Below, piece by piece: positions 28,962 through 38,218 of a DNA stretch of 64,000 bases. The position numbers and the translations under genes are program-made. The stretch covers positions 248,001 to 312,000 of the forward strand of contig NZ_MTBC01000001.1 in the NCBI RefSeq assembly GCF_002072105.2. Reading direction: 5' to 3'. A model generated the notes under the pieces. That model searched no databases and was not told the origin of the DNA. It saw nothing but the letters and a program-made list of their open reading frames with translations. Each line of letters opens with the position of its first letter. The stretch's first letter is position 1. Source of the DNA: Croceivirga radicis (lineage in GTDB: Bacteria > Bacteroidota > Bacteroidia > Flavobacteriales > Flavobacteriaceae).

Positions 28962-29501
28962 TTATAGACTATTTGTAAATTCCCTTTTTAAACTTTTTAA
29001 TTTGCTTGCTACACTTGCATCGTATTGCAAGTCGCCCACACGTAGCACAAAACCACCAACCAAGGCTTCGTCAACCTTGTTTTCCAAGGTTACTTTTTTG
29101 CCGGTTAAACTAGCTACTTGCGCTAATATTTTATCTTCCAATGCTTTTGTTAAAGGCACGGCAGATGTTACATATGCCACATCTTCCCCTTTACGTTGCT
29201 CGTATTGGGCTATATATTTTAAAGCAACCTCGTTCAACAAATCCAAACGTTTGTTGGCCATTAAGGTGTCTAATAAACCCATGGTTATTTGACCACCATC
29301 TTTAAAGATAGCTTTTAAACTAGCTTTTTTGATTTCTGACTTTACGACAGGGCTGGAAAGAACTTGTTTAAGTTCATTGCTTTCTGCAATAGTAGCAATG
29401 ATATCTTTCATGTCTTTCTCTACCTTATCAGCGGCCTTTTGCTCCATGGCAAAATCTAGCACCGCCTTGGCGTAACGTGTAGCTGCTCTTGAATCGCTCA
29501 T
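28962..29501 (-). CDS. atpH: ATP synthase F1 delta subunit
   Basis: The 179-aa peripheral stalk subunit has the typical N-terminus [17 protein letters not shown] and the C-terminal [20 protein letters not shown]. It links F1 to the b-subunit dimer. Its position between atpF and atpA, with short gaps (18 and 2 nt), is the standard order. Confidence 0.95.
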   Translation of the reverse strand: MSDSRAATRYAKAVLDFAMEQKAADKVEKDMKDIIATIAESNELKQVLSSPVVKSEIKKASLKAIFKDGGQITMGLLDTLMANKRLDLLNEVALKYIAQYEQRKGEDVAYVTSAVPLTKALEDKILAQVASLTGKKVTLENKVDEALVGGFVLRVGDLQYDASVASKLKSLKREFTNSL

Positions 29502-29519
29502 AGGATTCTTTTCTTACTA

Positions 29520-30017
29520 TTAATTTAATTTGATATCACCCAACATGTTTTCTACAAGCTTTAATTGCTTGTCTTTGCTGGACAATTCTTCTTTGATAAC
29601 TTTTTCTGCGATATCTACAGAAAGGGTAGCCACTTGTGATTTAATTTCAGCCATAGCCGCTTTCTTTTCGCTTTCAATTGCAGCTTGTGCTTGAGCAATC
29701 ATCTTATCACCTTCTACTTGAGCTTGCTCTTTTGCGTCAGAAATCATTTTCTCTTTGATTTCTCTAGCTTCCTTCAACATAGATTCGCGTTCTGCTCTAG
29801 CCTCTTGCAACAATCTATCGTTATCTGCTTGCAAGTTTTGCATTTCTTTACGTGCGTTTTCGGCAGCATCTAATGCATCTTGGATTCCTTTTTCCCTTTC
29901 ATTCAAAGATTGCATTATTGGTTTCCATGCAAATTTTGCTAGCAAGAAAATCAACACCAATAAAATGATGGCTTGCATTACAAATAAGCCCGGTGAAAAA
30001 TCGTTTAACAAATCCAT
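29520..30017 (-). CDS. atpF: ATP synthase F0 subunit b
   Basis: The 165-aa protein has one N-terminal TM helix (about 8-28; LFVMQAIILLVLIFLLAKFAW) followed by a long charged coiled coil (ALDAAENARKEMQNLQADND and on) that forms the stator. The start ATG at 30017 lies 91 nt after atpE. This is an unusually long gap for the operon, and it contains a terminator-like hairpin. Confidence 0.96.
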   Translation of the reverse strand: MDLLNDFSPGLFVMQAIILLVLIFLLAKFAWKPIMQSLNEREKGIQDALDAAENARKEMQNLQADNDRLLQEARAERESMLKEAREIKEKMISDAKEQAQVEGDKMIAQAQAAIESEKKAAMAEIKSQVATLSVDIAEKVIKEELSSKDKQLKLVENMLGDIKLN

Positions 30018-30060
30018 TTTAAAATACTTTTATCAATTATTATTTAATCGCAAATGTTTT

Positions 30061-30100
30061 AAAAACACCTCCTGCAACCAACCGTTGCAGGATAAGTGTT
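30061..30100 (-). terminator. Attenuator-like hairpin between atpE and atpF
   Basis: CCTGCAAC (30071-30078) pairs with GTTGCAGG (30084-30091) around a 5-nt loop. An outer AACAC/GTGTT arm (30064-30068 with 30096-30100) extends it over an internal loop. On the minus strand the structure runs into T5 (A5 at 30061-30065). It sits inside the operon, so partial termination or mRNA end protection is more likely than a full stop. Confidence 0.6.
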
Positions 30101-30108
30101 CTTTGTAA

Positions 30109-30318
<210 letters not shown>

Positions 30319-30334
30319 TTAAACAATAATAATT

Positions 30335-31516
30335 CTAAACAAAATTTTCCCTAACGTCTTCCACATCAGAAACCTCATGGCCATGTGCGTCGTGCTCATG
30401 TTCATGGTCATGCTCCGCAACCGCCATTCCAATAAACAAGGCAGAAAGCATTGTAAAGATAAACGCCTGTAAAAACGCCACCAACAATTCTATTACCGTA
30501 ATGAACAAGGTTAACACAAAAGAGATTCCCGTAGAGCCTACAGCTCCAAAAGAAGATTTAAGCAATATCATTAACGCAATTAAGCTCATTACCACAAAGT
30601 GGCCTGCAGTAATATTGGCAAACAAACGAATCATCAAAGAGAATGGTTTTGTAAACATTCCCAAGATTTCAATTGGCATTAAAATAATTTTCATGGGTAC
30701 TGGTACGCCCGGCATCCAGAAAATATGTTTCCAATAATCTTTATTAGCGCTAAATTGAACTATCAGAAATGTAAATAAGGCCAAACAAAACGTTACAGCA
30801 ATATTACCCGTTACATTAAAACCAAGCGGCGTCATCCCCAATAGGTTCAACACCCAAATGAAGAAAAATACGGTTAACAAGAATGGCATAAAGCGTTGAT
30901 ACTTTTTCTCGCCAATGTTAGGCCTTGCAATCTCGTCCCTTACATACAACACCAATGGCTCTAAAATGCGGCCAAAACCGGTTGGTACACTTTTGTTTTT
31001 GTATTGCTTTGCTAAAGAAGCAAAAGCCCACACCAACAATAAACCAGCCAACAACATACCAAATACACCTTTGGTAACAGAAAAATCTAAAACCTTGTGA
31101 GCGTTGGTAGGGTGGTGTGCTTCATCAAAAGCAACTTCTGTTGCCCCTTTATCTAACTCGTATATTTTTTCGTGAATCTTTACAAATCTAGACCCTCCTT
31201 TTTCTACAATCACGTTTCCTGCATCATCATGATGAAAAGCAGAAGACATGAACGTTTGCAATCCGTTACTAGACCAAACAATTACAGGTAACGGAAAGCC
31301 AATGTGCTTACGTTCCCCGTGAGAATCTGTATAGGAAAACAAATGAAAGTCGTGCGCATCTTTAAGGTGATGCTGAATGTACTCGTTAACCTCTTCCTTG
31401 GTATTTACCTCACCACCATGGTCAGTAGCATGTTCTTTGTCAGAAATGGCAAATGATTGAACGGATACAAACAGTGCAAAAAGCAAACTAGTAATACCTA
31501 GATTTTTCTTCATCAT
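30335..31516 (-). CDS. atpB: ATP synthase F0 subunit a
   Basis: From the ATG at 31516 the protein has 393 residues, long for subunit a because of a cleavable-looking signal peptide (MMKKNLGITSLLFALF to SFA) and an extracytoplasmic domain of about 130 residues rich in His. The TM core holds the essential Arg in MIRLFANITAGH. The C-terminus is His/Asp/Glu-rich (AEHDHEHEHDAHGHEV). An apparent start at 31528 is TTG and lies before two adjacent ATGs, so I did not use it. A consensus promoter lies about 38 nt upstream. Confidence 0.96.
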   Translation of the reverse strand: MMKKNLGITSLLFALFVSVQSFAISDKEHATDHGGEVNTKEEVNEYIQHHLKDAHDFHLFSYTDSHGERKHIGFPLPVIVWSSNGLQTFMSSAFHHDDAGNVIVEKGGSRFVKIHEKIYELDKGATEVAFDEAHHPTNAHKVLDFSVTKGVFGMLLAGLLLVWAFASLAKQYKNKSVPTGFGRILEPLVLYVRDEIARPNIGEKKYQRFMPFLLTVFFFIWVLNLLGMTPLGFNVTGNIAVTFCLALFTFLIVQFSANKDYWKHIFWMPGVPVPMKIILMPIEILGMFTKPFSLMIRLFANITAGHFVVMSLIALMILLKSSFGAVGSTGISFVLTLFITVIELLVAFLQAFIFTMLSALFIGMAVAEHDHEHEHDAHGHEVSDVEDVRENFV

Positions 31517-31553
31517 GATAAATTTCAAAAATGAGGCTCGTCAAAATTTTGCG

Positions 31554-31583
31554 CAAAAGTAATACATCTTGCTGTAATCCAAA
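31554..31583 (-). promoter_or_regulatory. Full -33/-7 promoter (TTTG-N18-TACTTTTG) for atpBEFHAG
   Basis: On the minus strand TTTG (31583-31580) is followed after 18 nt by TACTTTTG (31561-31554), an exact TAnnTTTG box and nearly ideal spacing for the Bacteroidota primary sigma factor. It would start transcription about 30 nt before the atpB ATG. It overlaps the gap after the 134-aa gene, so the atp genes can be transcribed apart from the sprE-atpZ genes upstream. Confidence 0.75.
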
Positions 31584-31589
31584 CCATTT

Positions 31590-31994
31590 TCATCGAATAT
31601 TGTTTGATGTATCTATTTTGGTCAAGATTTTTGCGATGAAATACACCTCCAACAATAGACTTAAGAAAAAGGGAATCAGCAAAGAAAGTAATTCAGATTT
31701 GGGTGTTTCTTCTTCGGCAAACAAAGGTTCTTTAAACAATAAAACAAACAGGCCCATTTTTACAAACAACATGGCCAGGTATACAATTCCTAGCGAATTT
31801 TTTAAACTGTCTTGTTTGGATAGAAATTGAATGGATAATACCAAAACCAGCGAGAACGTAAAGTGGAATAGGTACGTATTGGTTAAAAAAGCCTTAAACG
31901 GACCATTTTCCAAAAAAAAATTGGTGTGCAATCCATAAGCTAGGATGGCTACACCAATAAATAATGCGATTATTTTAAAAGCTTGCTTCAACAT
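31590..31994 (-). CDS. Four-TM membrane protein next to atpZ (AtpI-like or DUF6168-type)
   Basis: The 134-aa hydrophobic protein has four predicted TM helices, a short periplasmic loop with FLENGPFKAF, and a polar C-terminus (TKIDTSNNIR). It lies between atpZ (4-nt gap) and atpB. The position and size suggest an AtpI-like assembly factor or a flavobacterial family of unknown function (DUF6168-type). I see no catalytic motif. Confidence 0.75.
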   Translation of the reverse strand: MLKQAFKIIALFIGVAILAYGLHTNFFLENGPFKAFLTNTYLFHFTFSLVLVLSIQFLSKQDSLKNSLGIVYLAMLFVKMGLFVLLFKEPLFAEEETPKSELLSLLIPFFLSLLLEVYFIAKILTKIDTSNNIR

Positions 31995-31998
31995 AGTG

Positions 31999-32226
31999 CT
32001 ATTTACTCATGTCTATGGCCTTTTTAATTACCAAGCCCATAGCCATAAAAACAGCCAGCAAAGTTATAATTTCTTCCCAATAGGCTGTTACAAACTTTTG
32101 ATCCAACCATTCCCCTAACAAATTACCTAAATAAATGGTGACTCCCATTTGAATAGCTACTCCAGAGAAACTGGCAATATTTTTTAATAGTTGTTGGCGC
32201 TCGTTAAGAGGCTTTTGCTGGTTCAT
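31999..32226 (-). CDS. AtpZ/AtpI family ATP synthase-associated protein
   Basis: Starting at the ATG at 32226 the protein has 75 residues with two TM helices (FSGVAIQMGVTIYLGNLLGEW and a second around 55-70). The GVAIQMGV...GEWLD pattern is characteristic of AtpZ, which helps c-ring assembly or Mg2+ entry for F0F1. The alternative start at 32256 would lengthen an overlap with bactofilin already 23 nt long. It is coupled to sprE-bactofilin upstream and the atp genes downstream. Confidence 0.85.
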   Translation of the reverse strand: MNQQKPLNERQQLLKNIASFSGVAIQMGVTIYLGNLLGEWLDQKFVTAYWEEIITLLAVFMAMGLVIKKAIDMSK

Positions 32227-32635
32227 TTTGTTTTGGCTGCTGGGTACGCTGTGCATTTGGATTAGGTTTACCCATGGTACAGGTAGCGTTAAAAGTAGCT
32301 CCTGGTTCTACGGCAAGTTTTGCCACATTTACGGTACCCTCAATTTTTGCGTCACTTTTTAAGGATAATAATTCAGACACATATAGCTCACCATCAAAAT
32401 TACCTTCTATGTCTGCATTTACGCATTCTACTTTACCTTTTATTAGGCCTCCTCTACCAATAACTACCTTACCAGAAGTTTTTACGTTACCCTCTAATTT
32501 GCCATCTATCCTAAAATCGGCCTCAGAAGTAATATCTCCTTTAATTACAGTGTTTTTTTCTATTCGGTTGGGCTGACCACCACCAAAGCCCTCATTTGGG
32601 CGTGGCTTTTTGTTGTCTGAAAACATTTTACTCAC
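32204..32635 (-). CDS. Bactofilin family polymer-forming cytoskeletal protein
   Basis: The 143-aa protein has disordered ends (FSDNKKPRPNEGFGG at the start, a Gln/Pro/Asn-rich tail) around a short beta-helix core with repeats such as ITSEADFRIDGKLEGNV and VVIGRGGLIKGKVE. Bactofilins polymerise without nucleotides at the membrane and shape cells or anchor enzymes. Its ATG overlaps the sprE stop by 4 nt (ATGA), and its end overlaps atpZ. A role shared with the gliding apparatus is suggested only by the location. Confidence 0.92.
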   Translation of the reverse strand: MSKMFSDNKKPRPNEGFGGGQPNRIEKNTVIKGDITSEADFRIDGKLEGNVKTSGKVVIGRGGLIKGKVECVNADIEGNFDGELYVSELLSLKSDAKIEGTVNVAKLAVEPGATFNATCTMGKPNPNAQRTQQPKQNEPAKAS

Positions 32636-35178
32636 GGTTTTGGGGTTAAAATTTGTTCTTTATACGTTTCTAAATTTTTATGGACTAGGATAGTTTGGTA
32701 GTTCTTTGATAAAATTACGAAATTCTTATCCTTTATTCTGTAATCCTTATTGTTTTTTATCAGTTCTGCAAACCCTAAGGCAAAGTCTTTAGATTTAAAG
32801 CCGTGCACTACTACAAACTGGTCTTCTAACGTGTAGATATCTTTGCTTACCGCATTTTTATATCGAAGATCTTTTACCGCCGCTTCTAATCGCTCTTTTA
32901 ATGCTAGGGCTGGTTCATTATTTGAAATTTTAAAGGGAAATACCACCTTCCAATTTCCGGTACCCGTTGCACCCGTTTCCGGGCTAAATTCTTTATTGGC
33001 CAACTTAGGTAACTGTTCCGCAACTATTTGTTCTGCTTTTTTACCTTCTGGATTATTTGGATACGTTAAAGCCACATAGTTAAGCGCCTCCTTAAAGGGT
33101 TCAAACCCTTGTAGGCGCCCTATGGCATTTGCCTTGAGCAGTTCAAACTTAGGTACAATAGGATCGCCCGTAAATCTATTGATCCATTCTTGGGATTGTG
33201 TAATTACTTCTATAAATTTTTGTTCTTGATATAGTTTAAAAAGTTGTGCATATCTAGCATCCGGACCTTCCTCGTTTACATCTAGAACCGCTTGTGGGTT
33301 TAACAACAACTCTGCATACCTACTACCATCATGATTGCGGATAATGTCTTGTTTCATTCCATTAGCAAGAGGACTACCCTCTTCCTCATAAATTTTATAC
33401 AAATTATACTTAGAAGGTAGTATAAGGCGCTCTTCTGGATTACCTTTAAGAACACGCTCTAGTTTACCTGCGGCCAATAGATTCTCTTTAAACTTTTCCT
33501 TGTAAATAAGGCCTAGCTGGTAATTGGCAAAATTGCGTTCTGCCACAAGGCTATCTATTGTTTTTGTGTCTGTTGGTACTTGGCTTAAGTAATAATCTAA
33601 AGAAAACTTTTCGTTTTCTGGTACTGCCACATCTGTACTTGTTACAGCCTCTCCTGTTGCTTCGGATATGGCCACTGTATTTTTATTGCTCCAACGCCAA
33701 TTGTCTTCTAAAGTACGTTCTCCCCATTGGGTCCTAAAAGTAGTTTTGCCCTTGCCCAAGCTTACCACATTGTAGAAATAGAACTTACCTTGATTTTGTT
33801 TGCCACCAGAAGAAGCTGCGAATTGCGCAAAACCGGCATTAGCTCTTTTCTCCTTCTCTTTTTCTAGCGCCTCTTCTTTAGCTTTTAAGTCTGCAATATA
33901 AGCCTCAAAGTACGTTACCCGCTCCTCTTCTGGCATGTTATAAACAGTAATAACACTGTCTGCATGCGTTACAATGTCCTCGTAAGCAATTACATCCTCT
34001 AGATTATCAAACTTTTTCTTTATAGTTCTGTACTTTCTAGTGTTTTCCATTAGATTTTGTAGTACACTATCATAATAAGAACCTGCCTGTTTGTAGTTGT
34101 TTAAATCAAAATTATAAGCTGCAAGTGTTTCGTAATTAAACGCATTGAGTTTTCTATCGTTCTGGGTAGCCTTGATTGATTTGTTAAAATAGACCAAAGC
34201 CAAACTATCCGAACCTGTTTCTAAATGATAATTTCCAATTTGATGGTAAATTTTATCTAAAAACGGACGATTTTCACGATTTTCTTCTAAATCCGTAAGG
34301 TACTCCAGTAAGTATTCTTCATTTTCTGGGGTAACCTTGGTATTTAAAATCTTTTTAAGGTGCGCATTGATCATATACACCCTAGGCGATTTCCTGTTTA
34401 ATGCAATTACCTTGTCAAAGGCGTAGTTTGCACTGTCTTTAAACCCTAGTTGATTGTAAAGCTGCCCAATTATGAATAAATAGCGCCCACGCTCCTCATT
34501 CTTTTTGGTGTAAGCTTGTGCAATCTTAAGTTTTTGTATTGCGGTATCTTTAATTGCAATATCTAAATAAGATTGTGCCATTACGGCATTGGCATCTGCA
34601 TATTCTTGGTCTTTTAACCGTTCGAACTTTTGTAAGCGCTTAAGGTTTTTGATAGCCAACTCTGGATTGCCCAAACGCATGTTGGTTTTTTCTCTCCAAA
34701 TAGTTGCCTCATTGAGCTTGTCACTAGACTCGTATTTCTTTAGAACGTAATTGAACGCTTCTAAAGCAGGAATGTATCGCTCATCAAAATAACGGGCTTT
34801 ACCCAAAAGCAAGAAGGCTTCATCTGTTTGTGGGTTGCGCTCTAAATCTTGTATGTCCATACTATGCTTTTGTATGGCCTTGGTAGCTTTTTCTTCTGCC
34901 CTTAAAAAGTTTGGGTTGTTATCTTCTGAATCTAGTTTTACCTGATCCGAAACTTCTAGCCGCTCTACGGGTAATAAATCCCAAAAATCATCTTGATAAT
35001 TAGCGTTTAATTCTGCTCTTCCTTCCTCAAAAGCAATGTTACCATTGTACAAGGTATTGTACTTGGTATTTAGTGCATGCCAGTTTCTGTTTATAAAGGT
35101 GTCTTTTTTGGTAGAACACCCAATAACAGCTAACAAAGCCACTAACGGAACGTAATTTTTAAAAGTATGAAGCTTCAA
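32632..35178 (-). CDS. sprE: SprE/PorW-like TPR lipoprotein of the gliding and type IX secretion system
   Basis: The 848-aa protein has a lipobox ending at Cys21 (LAVIGC) and, just after it, STKKDTFINRNWHALNTKYN, the recognisable N-terminus of SprE/PorW. Many TPR-like helix pairs follow (for example AFLLLGKARYFDERYIPALE). The C-terminus holds a small repeat-like domain (FVVVHGFKSKDFALGFAELI). SprE/PorW is a periplasmic-face outer-membrane lipoprotein needed for type IX secretion and spreading. The start codon is TTG at 35178; a stop lies just upstream in frame and no ATG is available. Confidence 0.9.
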   Translation of the reverse strand: MKLHTFKNYVPLVALLAVIGCSTKKDTFINRNWHALNTKYNTLYNGNIAFEEGRAELNANYQDDFWDLLPVERLEVSDQVKLDSEDNNPNFLRAEEKATKAIQKHSMDIQDLERNPQTDEAFLLLGKARYFDERYIPALEAFNYVLKKYESSDKLNEATIWREKTNMRLGNPELAIKNLKRLQKFERLKDQEYADANAVMAQSYLDIAIKDTAIQKLKIAQAYTKKNEERGRYLFIIGQLYNQLGFKDSANYAFDKVIALNRKSPRVYMINAHLKKILNTKVTPENEEYLLEYLTDLEENRENRPFLDKIYHQIGNYHLETGSDSLALVYFNKSIKATQNDRKLNAFNYETLAAYNFDLNNYKQAGSYYDSVLQNLMENTRKYRTIKKKFDNLEDVIAYEDIVTHADSVITVYNMPEEERVTYFEAYIADLKAKEEALEKEKEKRANAGFAQFAASSGGKQNQGKFYFYNVVSLGKGKTTFRTQWGERTLEDNWRWSNKNTVAISEATGEAVTSTDVAVPENEKFSLDYYLSQVPTDTKTIDSLVAERNFANYQLGLIYKEKFKENLLAAGKLERVLKGNPEERLILPSKYNLYKIYEEEGSPLANGMKQDIIRNHDGSRYAELLLNPQAVLDVNEEGPDARYAQLFKLYQEQKFIEVITQSQEWINRFTGDPIVPKFELLKANAIGRLQGFEPFKEALNYVALTYPNNPEGKKAEQIVAEQLPKLANKEFSPETGATGTGNWKVVFPFKISNNEPALALKERLEAAVKDLRYKNAVSKDIYTLEDQFVVVHGFKSKDFALGFAELIKNNKDYRIKDKNFVILSKNYQTILVHKNLETYKEQILTPKP

Positions 35179-35251
35179 CTTGTTGCAATTCTGTACCTAT
35201 GCATAACTAAAAAAATAGCTATTTAGTATAGGCTTTATCGATAAAATGCAA

Positions 35252-35959
35252 CTACACCAATTCTTCCCCCGCAAAAAACTGTTCCAATTCTTTTAATGTT
35301 GCTTCAGAAGTGGCAATATCTTTTACAATTTCGCCCTTATTCAATACCACAATTCGTTCACAAACCTCTGTTACATGAATTAGATCGTGACTAGAAACCA
35401 GTACGGTAACATTTTCTTTTGCCGCAAGTTCCTTAATAATTCCTTTTAACCGAATTTGTGTTGTTGGATCCAAATTTGCAAAGGGCTCATCTAAAATCAC
35501 TACCTCTGGATTACCTATAAAACTTGCTACAATTCCTACTTTTTTCTGATTTCCTTTAGATAAATCGCGCAGATACTTTTTCTGACCCAAAATCTCCCCA
35601 TGGAAAAAGTCGCTAAATTGGGCTAGGTGGGCATTAACGTCTGCCCTGTTCTGCCCCCGAAGTTCTCCAATAAAGTAGAAATATTCTTCCGGAGTTAGAT
35701 AACCAATTAAAAAACTCTCGTCTATAAATGCTGCCGTAAATGGTTTCCAAGCTTCACTTTGGTCTACTTGTATTTGGTTGTTAACAATATGGCCGGTTGT
35801 TGGTTTAATCAAATCTAGTAGCGCACTAAACAACGTAGTCTTACCCGCGCCATTATTACCCACTAAGCCAAAACTTTGACCTTTTGGTATTTCTAGTGAA
35901 TCTATATTTAAAACGGTATTGACTCCGTAGGTTTTTGTAAGGTTGGTGGCTGTAATCAT
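35252..35959 (-). CDS. ABC transporter ATP-binding protein
   Basis: The 235-aa ATPase has Walker A GNNGAGKTT (34-42), the signature LSKGNQKK, Walker B VVILDEPFANLD and the switch His (VSSHD). Its partner is the 489-aa membrane protein directly upstream (31-nt gap). Regulation by the PadR-type repressor at the start of the cluster is likely. The substrate is unknown. It is the last gene of the cassette. Confidence 0.93.
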   Translation of the reverse strand: MITATNLTKTYGVNTVLNIDSLEIPKGQSFGLVGNNGAGKTTLFSALLDLIKPTTGHIVNNQIQVDQSEAWKPFTAAFIDESFLIGYLTPEEYFYFIGELRGQNRADVNAHLAQFSDFFHGEILGQKKYLRDLSKGNQKKVGIVASFIGNPEVVILDEPFANLDPTTQIRLKGIIKELAAKENVTVLVSSHDLIHVTEVCERIVVLNKGEIVKDIATSEATLKELEQFFAGEELV

Positions 35960-35990
35960 GTTTTTTATATTTTAGGATTGATGCTATTAT

Positions 35991-37460
35991 TTATTTCTGC
36001 TTGTAGGCCAATAAGGTTTTGTATTTCTCTTTTTTGTAAATGCCTTCTATCATTTTAAAAGCCTTCTCTTTAAAAACAAAACCCAAAAGACCTGTTAGGG
36101 CTACTAGAACATAACCTATTAGTGGACTCACTAAAAAATGACCAATGGTGTATACTACAATAGGTAAAAGCAATTTAGGAAGGGTAAGTAAGAGGGTTTT
36201 TGCATTAAAGGCTTGTTTGTCCCCAAACGCTTTCTTGTTCGAGGTTAGGTCTATAGGCGTTTTTACATAAGCACCACCCCACAATACCATGTAGCTGTTA
36301 ACGCCCAAATTATAAACTCCCCCAACCAAAACAGCGGCATACGCTTCCCACCCAAAATAGAGATAAAATATACCCAAGAAGGTAGAGATAACCGTGGCTA
36401 TGTTTACCAAGTACCACTTAGAGTTTAGGTAATCCTTGTATTGTATGTTCTGGCTCATCATTAAAGGATAGTAACTACTGTCCCAGCTGGGAACATATTG
36501 TCCAAATCCAAACATAAAACCGCCGGTCACAAAAATACCCGCAAAGATTTTCATAAAAGGGTTGTCATATGCCTCTATACCACCTGTAAAGAACAGAAGG
36601 CCATAAAACAAGAACAGAAAACTCATTAGTACCGCCGTTTTGGCCCGTTTGTTTCGGCGTATTAGTTTAATATCATTTTTTAAAAAAGTACCTAACGTTC
36701 CGTAACGATTTAACCAATCGTATTCTTGAGTGTTAACGGCTACAGATTTTTTAGCCAAACCGCCATCCAAGTACATTCTGTTCAAAAAATAGTAGAATGC
36801 GGCAAAATATAAACCGATAGTTAAAATCCAAGGTATTATTGCTGTCCAAGGCAAATCGTAAAAAGCATCAAATATGGGTTGAGTATACAGGGTAATATCT
36901 AGCCAGCTGTAATATTGTGCCGCACCCAACAATGCAAATACGGCCAAAAAGGAATAAAAGACTGCATCTCTATTGTTGGCCAATATGTTAATGAAGTTGT
37001 TGGCATATATTAATGCCATAATACCCAAATGCCACCCTAGGACATTTAAAAAAGGATAATCGTTCATCAAAAGAATGATACTAAAGGGTATAAAAAAGAA
37101 AGCATGTGTCCAATTAAAAAAAGAACTTATCGTTTTGCCCAAGGTAAAGTTGACAATCTGACTTTTCTTTATGGGTAAATATAGCATTGGCTTTATGTTG
37201 GCTACCGGCATTTTTTGCAACATGTACCTAAACGCAAGGTCTATGACCCAATAGTAGATTAGGTATTTGTTTACAACCCTTAGCGGGTCTCCAAGATTGG
37301 CTTTATCCAAAAAGAAATAAGCGCCTATACCAAAGCCTAGAAGATAAATAGCTACAAAGAATGCACCAAGACCCATTAGGATTTTTATCCATAATTCGGT
37401 TTGGAAAGAAGCTTTTCTAAAAAAAGATTTCCATTGAAGGTTTAGTAAACGTTTAAACAT
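35991..37460 (-). CDS. DUF5687-type ABC permease-like membrane protein
   Basis: The 489-aa protein has about 10-12 TM helices and fits the DUF5687 family, encoded next to an ABC ATPase in Bacteroidota. It begins LLNLQWKSFFRKASFQTELW, a typical cytoplasmic start before the first helix. A large central loop (SVAVNTQEYDWLNRYG) precedes the second half. It probably forms the membrane part of an exporter with the ATPase that follows. The substrate cannot be inferred. Confidence 0.85.
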   Translation of the reverse strand: MFKRLLNLQWKSFFRKASFQTELWIKILMGLGAFFVAIYLLGFGIGAYFFLDKANLGDPLRVVNKYLIYYWVIDLAFRYMLQKMPVANIKPMLYLPIKKSQIVNFTLGKTISSFFNWTHAFFFIPFSIILLMNDYPFLNVLGWHLGIMALIYANNFINILANNRDAVFYSFLAVFALLGAAQYYSWLDITLYTQPIFDAFYDLPWTAIIPWILTIGLYFAAFYYFLNRMYLDGGLAKKSVAVNTQEYDWLNRYGTLGTFLKNDIKLIRRNKRAKTAVLMSFLFLFYGLLFFTGGIEAYDNPFMKIFAGIFVTGGFMFGFGQYVPSWDSSYYPLMMSQNIQYKDYLNSKWYLVNIATVISTFLGIFYLYFGWEAYAAVLVGGVYNLGVNSYMVLWGGAYVKTPIDLTSNKKAFGDKQAFNAKTLLLTLPKLLLPIVVYTIGHFLVSPLIGYVLVALTGLLGFVFKEKAFKMIEGIYKKEKYKTLLAYKQK

Positions 37461-37513
37461 GGTTGGTGGTGTTGTTTGGTTCTATGAGTAGGTAATTTAC
37501 ATTAATTGTTACA

Positions 37514-38218
37514 TTAGTATACCAATTTGTATTCTGGATACACTTCGGCCAATAATTCTTCTGCCTTAGCAGGTATTATGTATGCACTTAAGATATAGAG
37601 CAGTACAGAAACAACAACTAATGCGGACCATAACAGCAATCCCCAATTGGTGTCTAATAATCCAAGTGAATTATTAAAATTTAGCAAATGAATGGGTAAC
37701 AAAATTACTTGTAAGTATGCTCCTAAATTAAATATCAATTCTTCTAGCAACCACTTTTTAGGTTTATTATTTAGCTGTTTTTTTAAATGGAATGTTCGGA
37801 TTAGTGCAACACTGGCCAATACCATAAAAAGACCTACTAAAATTTCAAACTTAATGGCATTTAGAATCTCTGACCCTAATACGATATAGAGCAAAAAAAT
37901 TGCTCCCATTACCAAAATAATATTGGGAATTGAAAACCATTCATTAGTATAGCGCCAAAGTAGCCGTCTATATCTTTTATTCATAGCGGCGGTTTTCTTT
38001 TCTACCACCTCCATAAAGCCAAACACTCCAAATTTTTTAAATTCTATCTCCAAACACTGCTCAAAGGAACGTTCTGGATAACCGTTCCATTGCGCTTCTA
38101 TGCCCTGAGCCAAATGGTCTACCAATTCTATTTGTACATCCAAATGTTCTACATAATGTGAACGCACGAAGCTGTGTAGCGTTTCTATTTGATTTTGATT
38201 TACTAAACGCTTTTCCAT
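37514..38218 (-). CDS. Membrane protein with N-terminal helical module, paralogue 1
   Basis: The 234-aa protein has a roughly 60-residue N-terminal helical module with the motif HLDVQIELVDHLAQGIEAQW, a charged segment, and about four TM helices in the C-terminal two thirds (LVMGAIFLLYIVLGSEI and others). The two genes upstream encode the same plan. The module resembles the HAAS/DUF1700-like domains found next to PadR regulators, which is a resemblance, not a proven match. The start overlaps the neighbour's end by 16 nt. Confidence 0.72.
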   Translation of the reverse strand: MEKRLVNQNQIETLHSFVRSHYVEHLDVQIELVDHLAQGIEAQWNGYPERSFEQCLEIEFKKFGVFGFMEVVEKKTAAMNKRYRRLLWRYTNEWFSIPNIILVMGAIFLLYIVLGSEILNAIKFEILVGLFMVLASVALIRTFHLKKQLNNKPKKWLLEELIFNLGAYLQVILLPIHLLNFNNSLGLLDTNWGLLLWSALVVVSVLLYILSAYIIPAKAEELLAEVYPEYKLVY

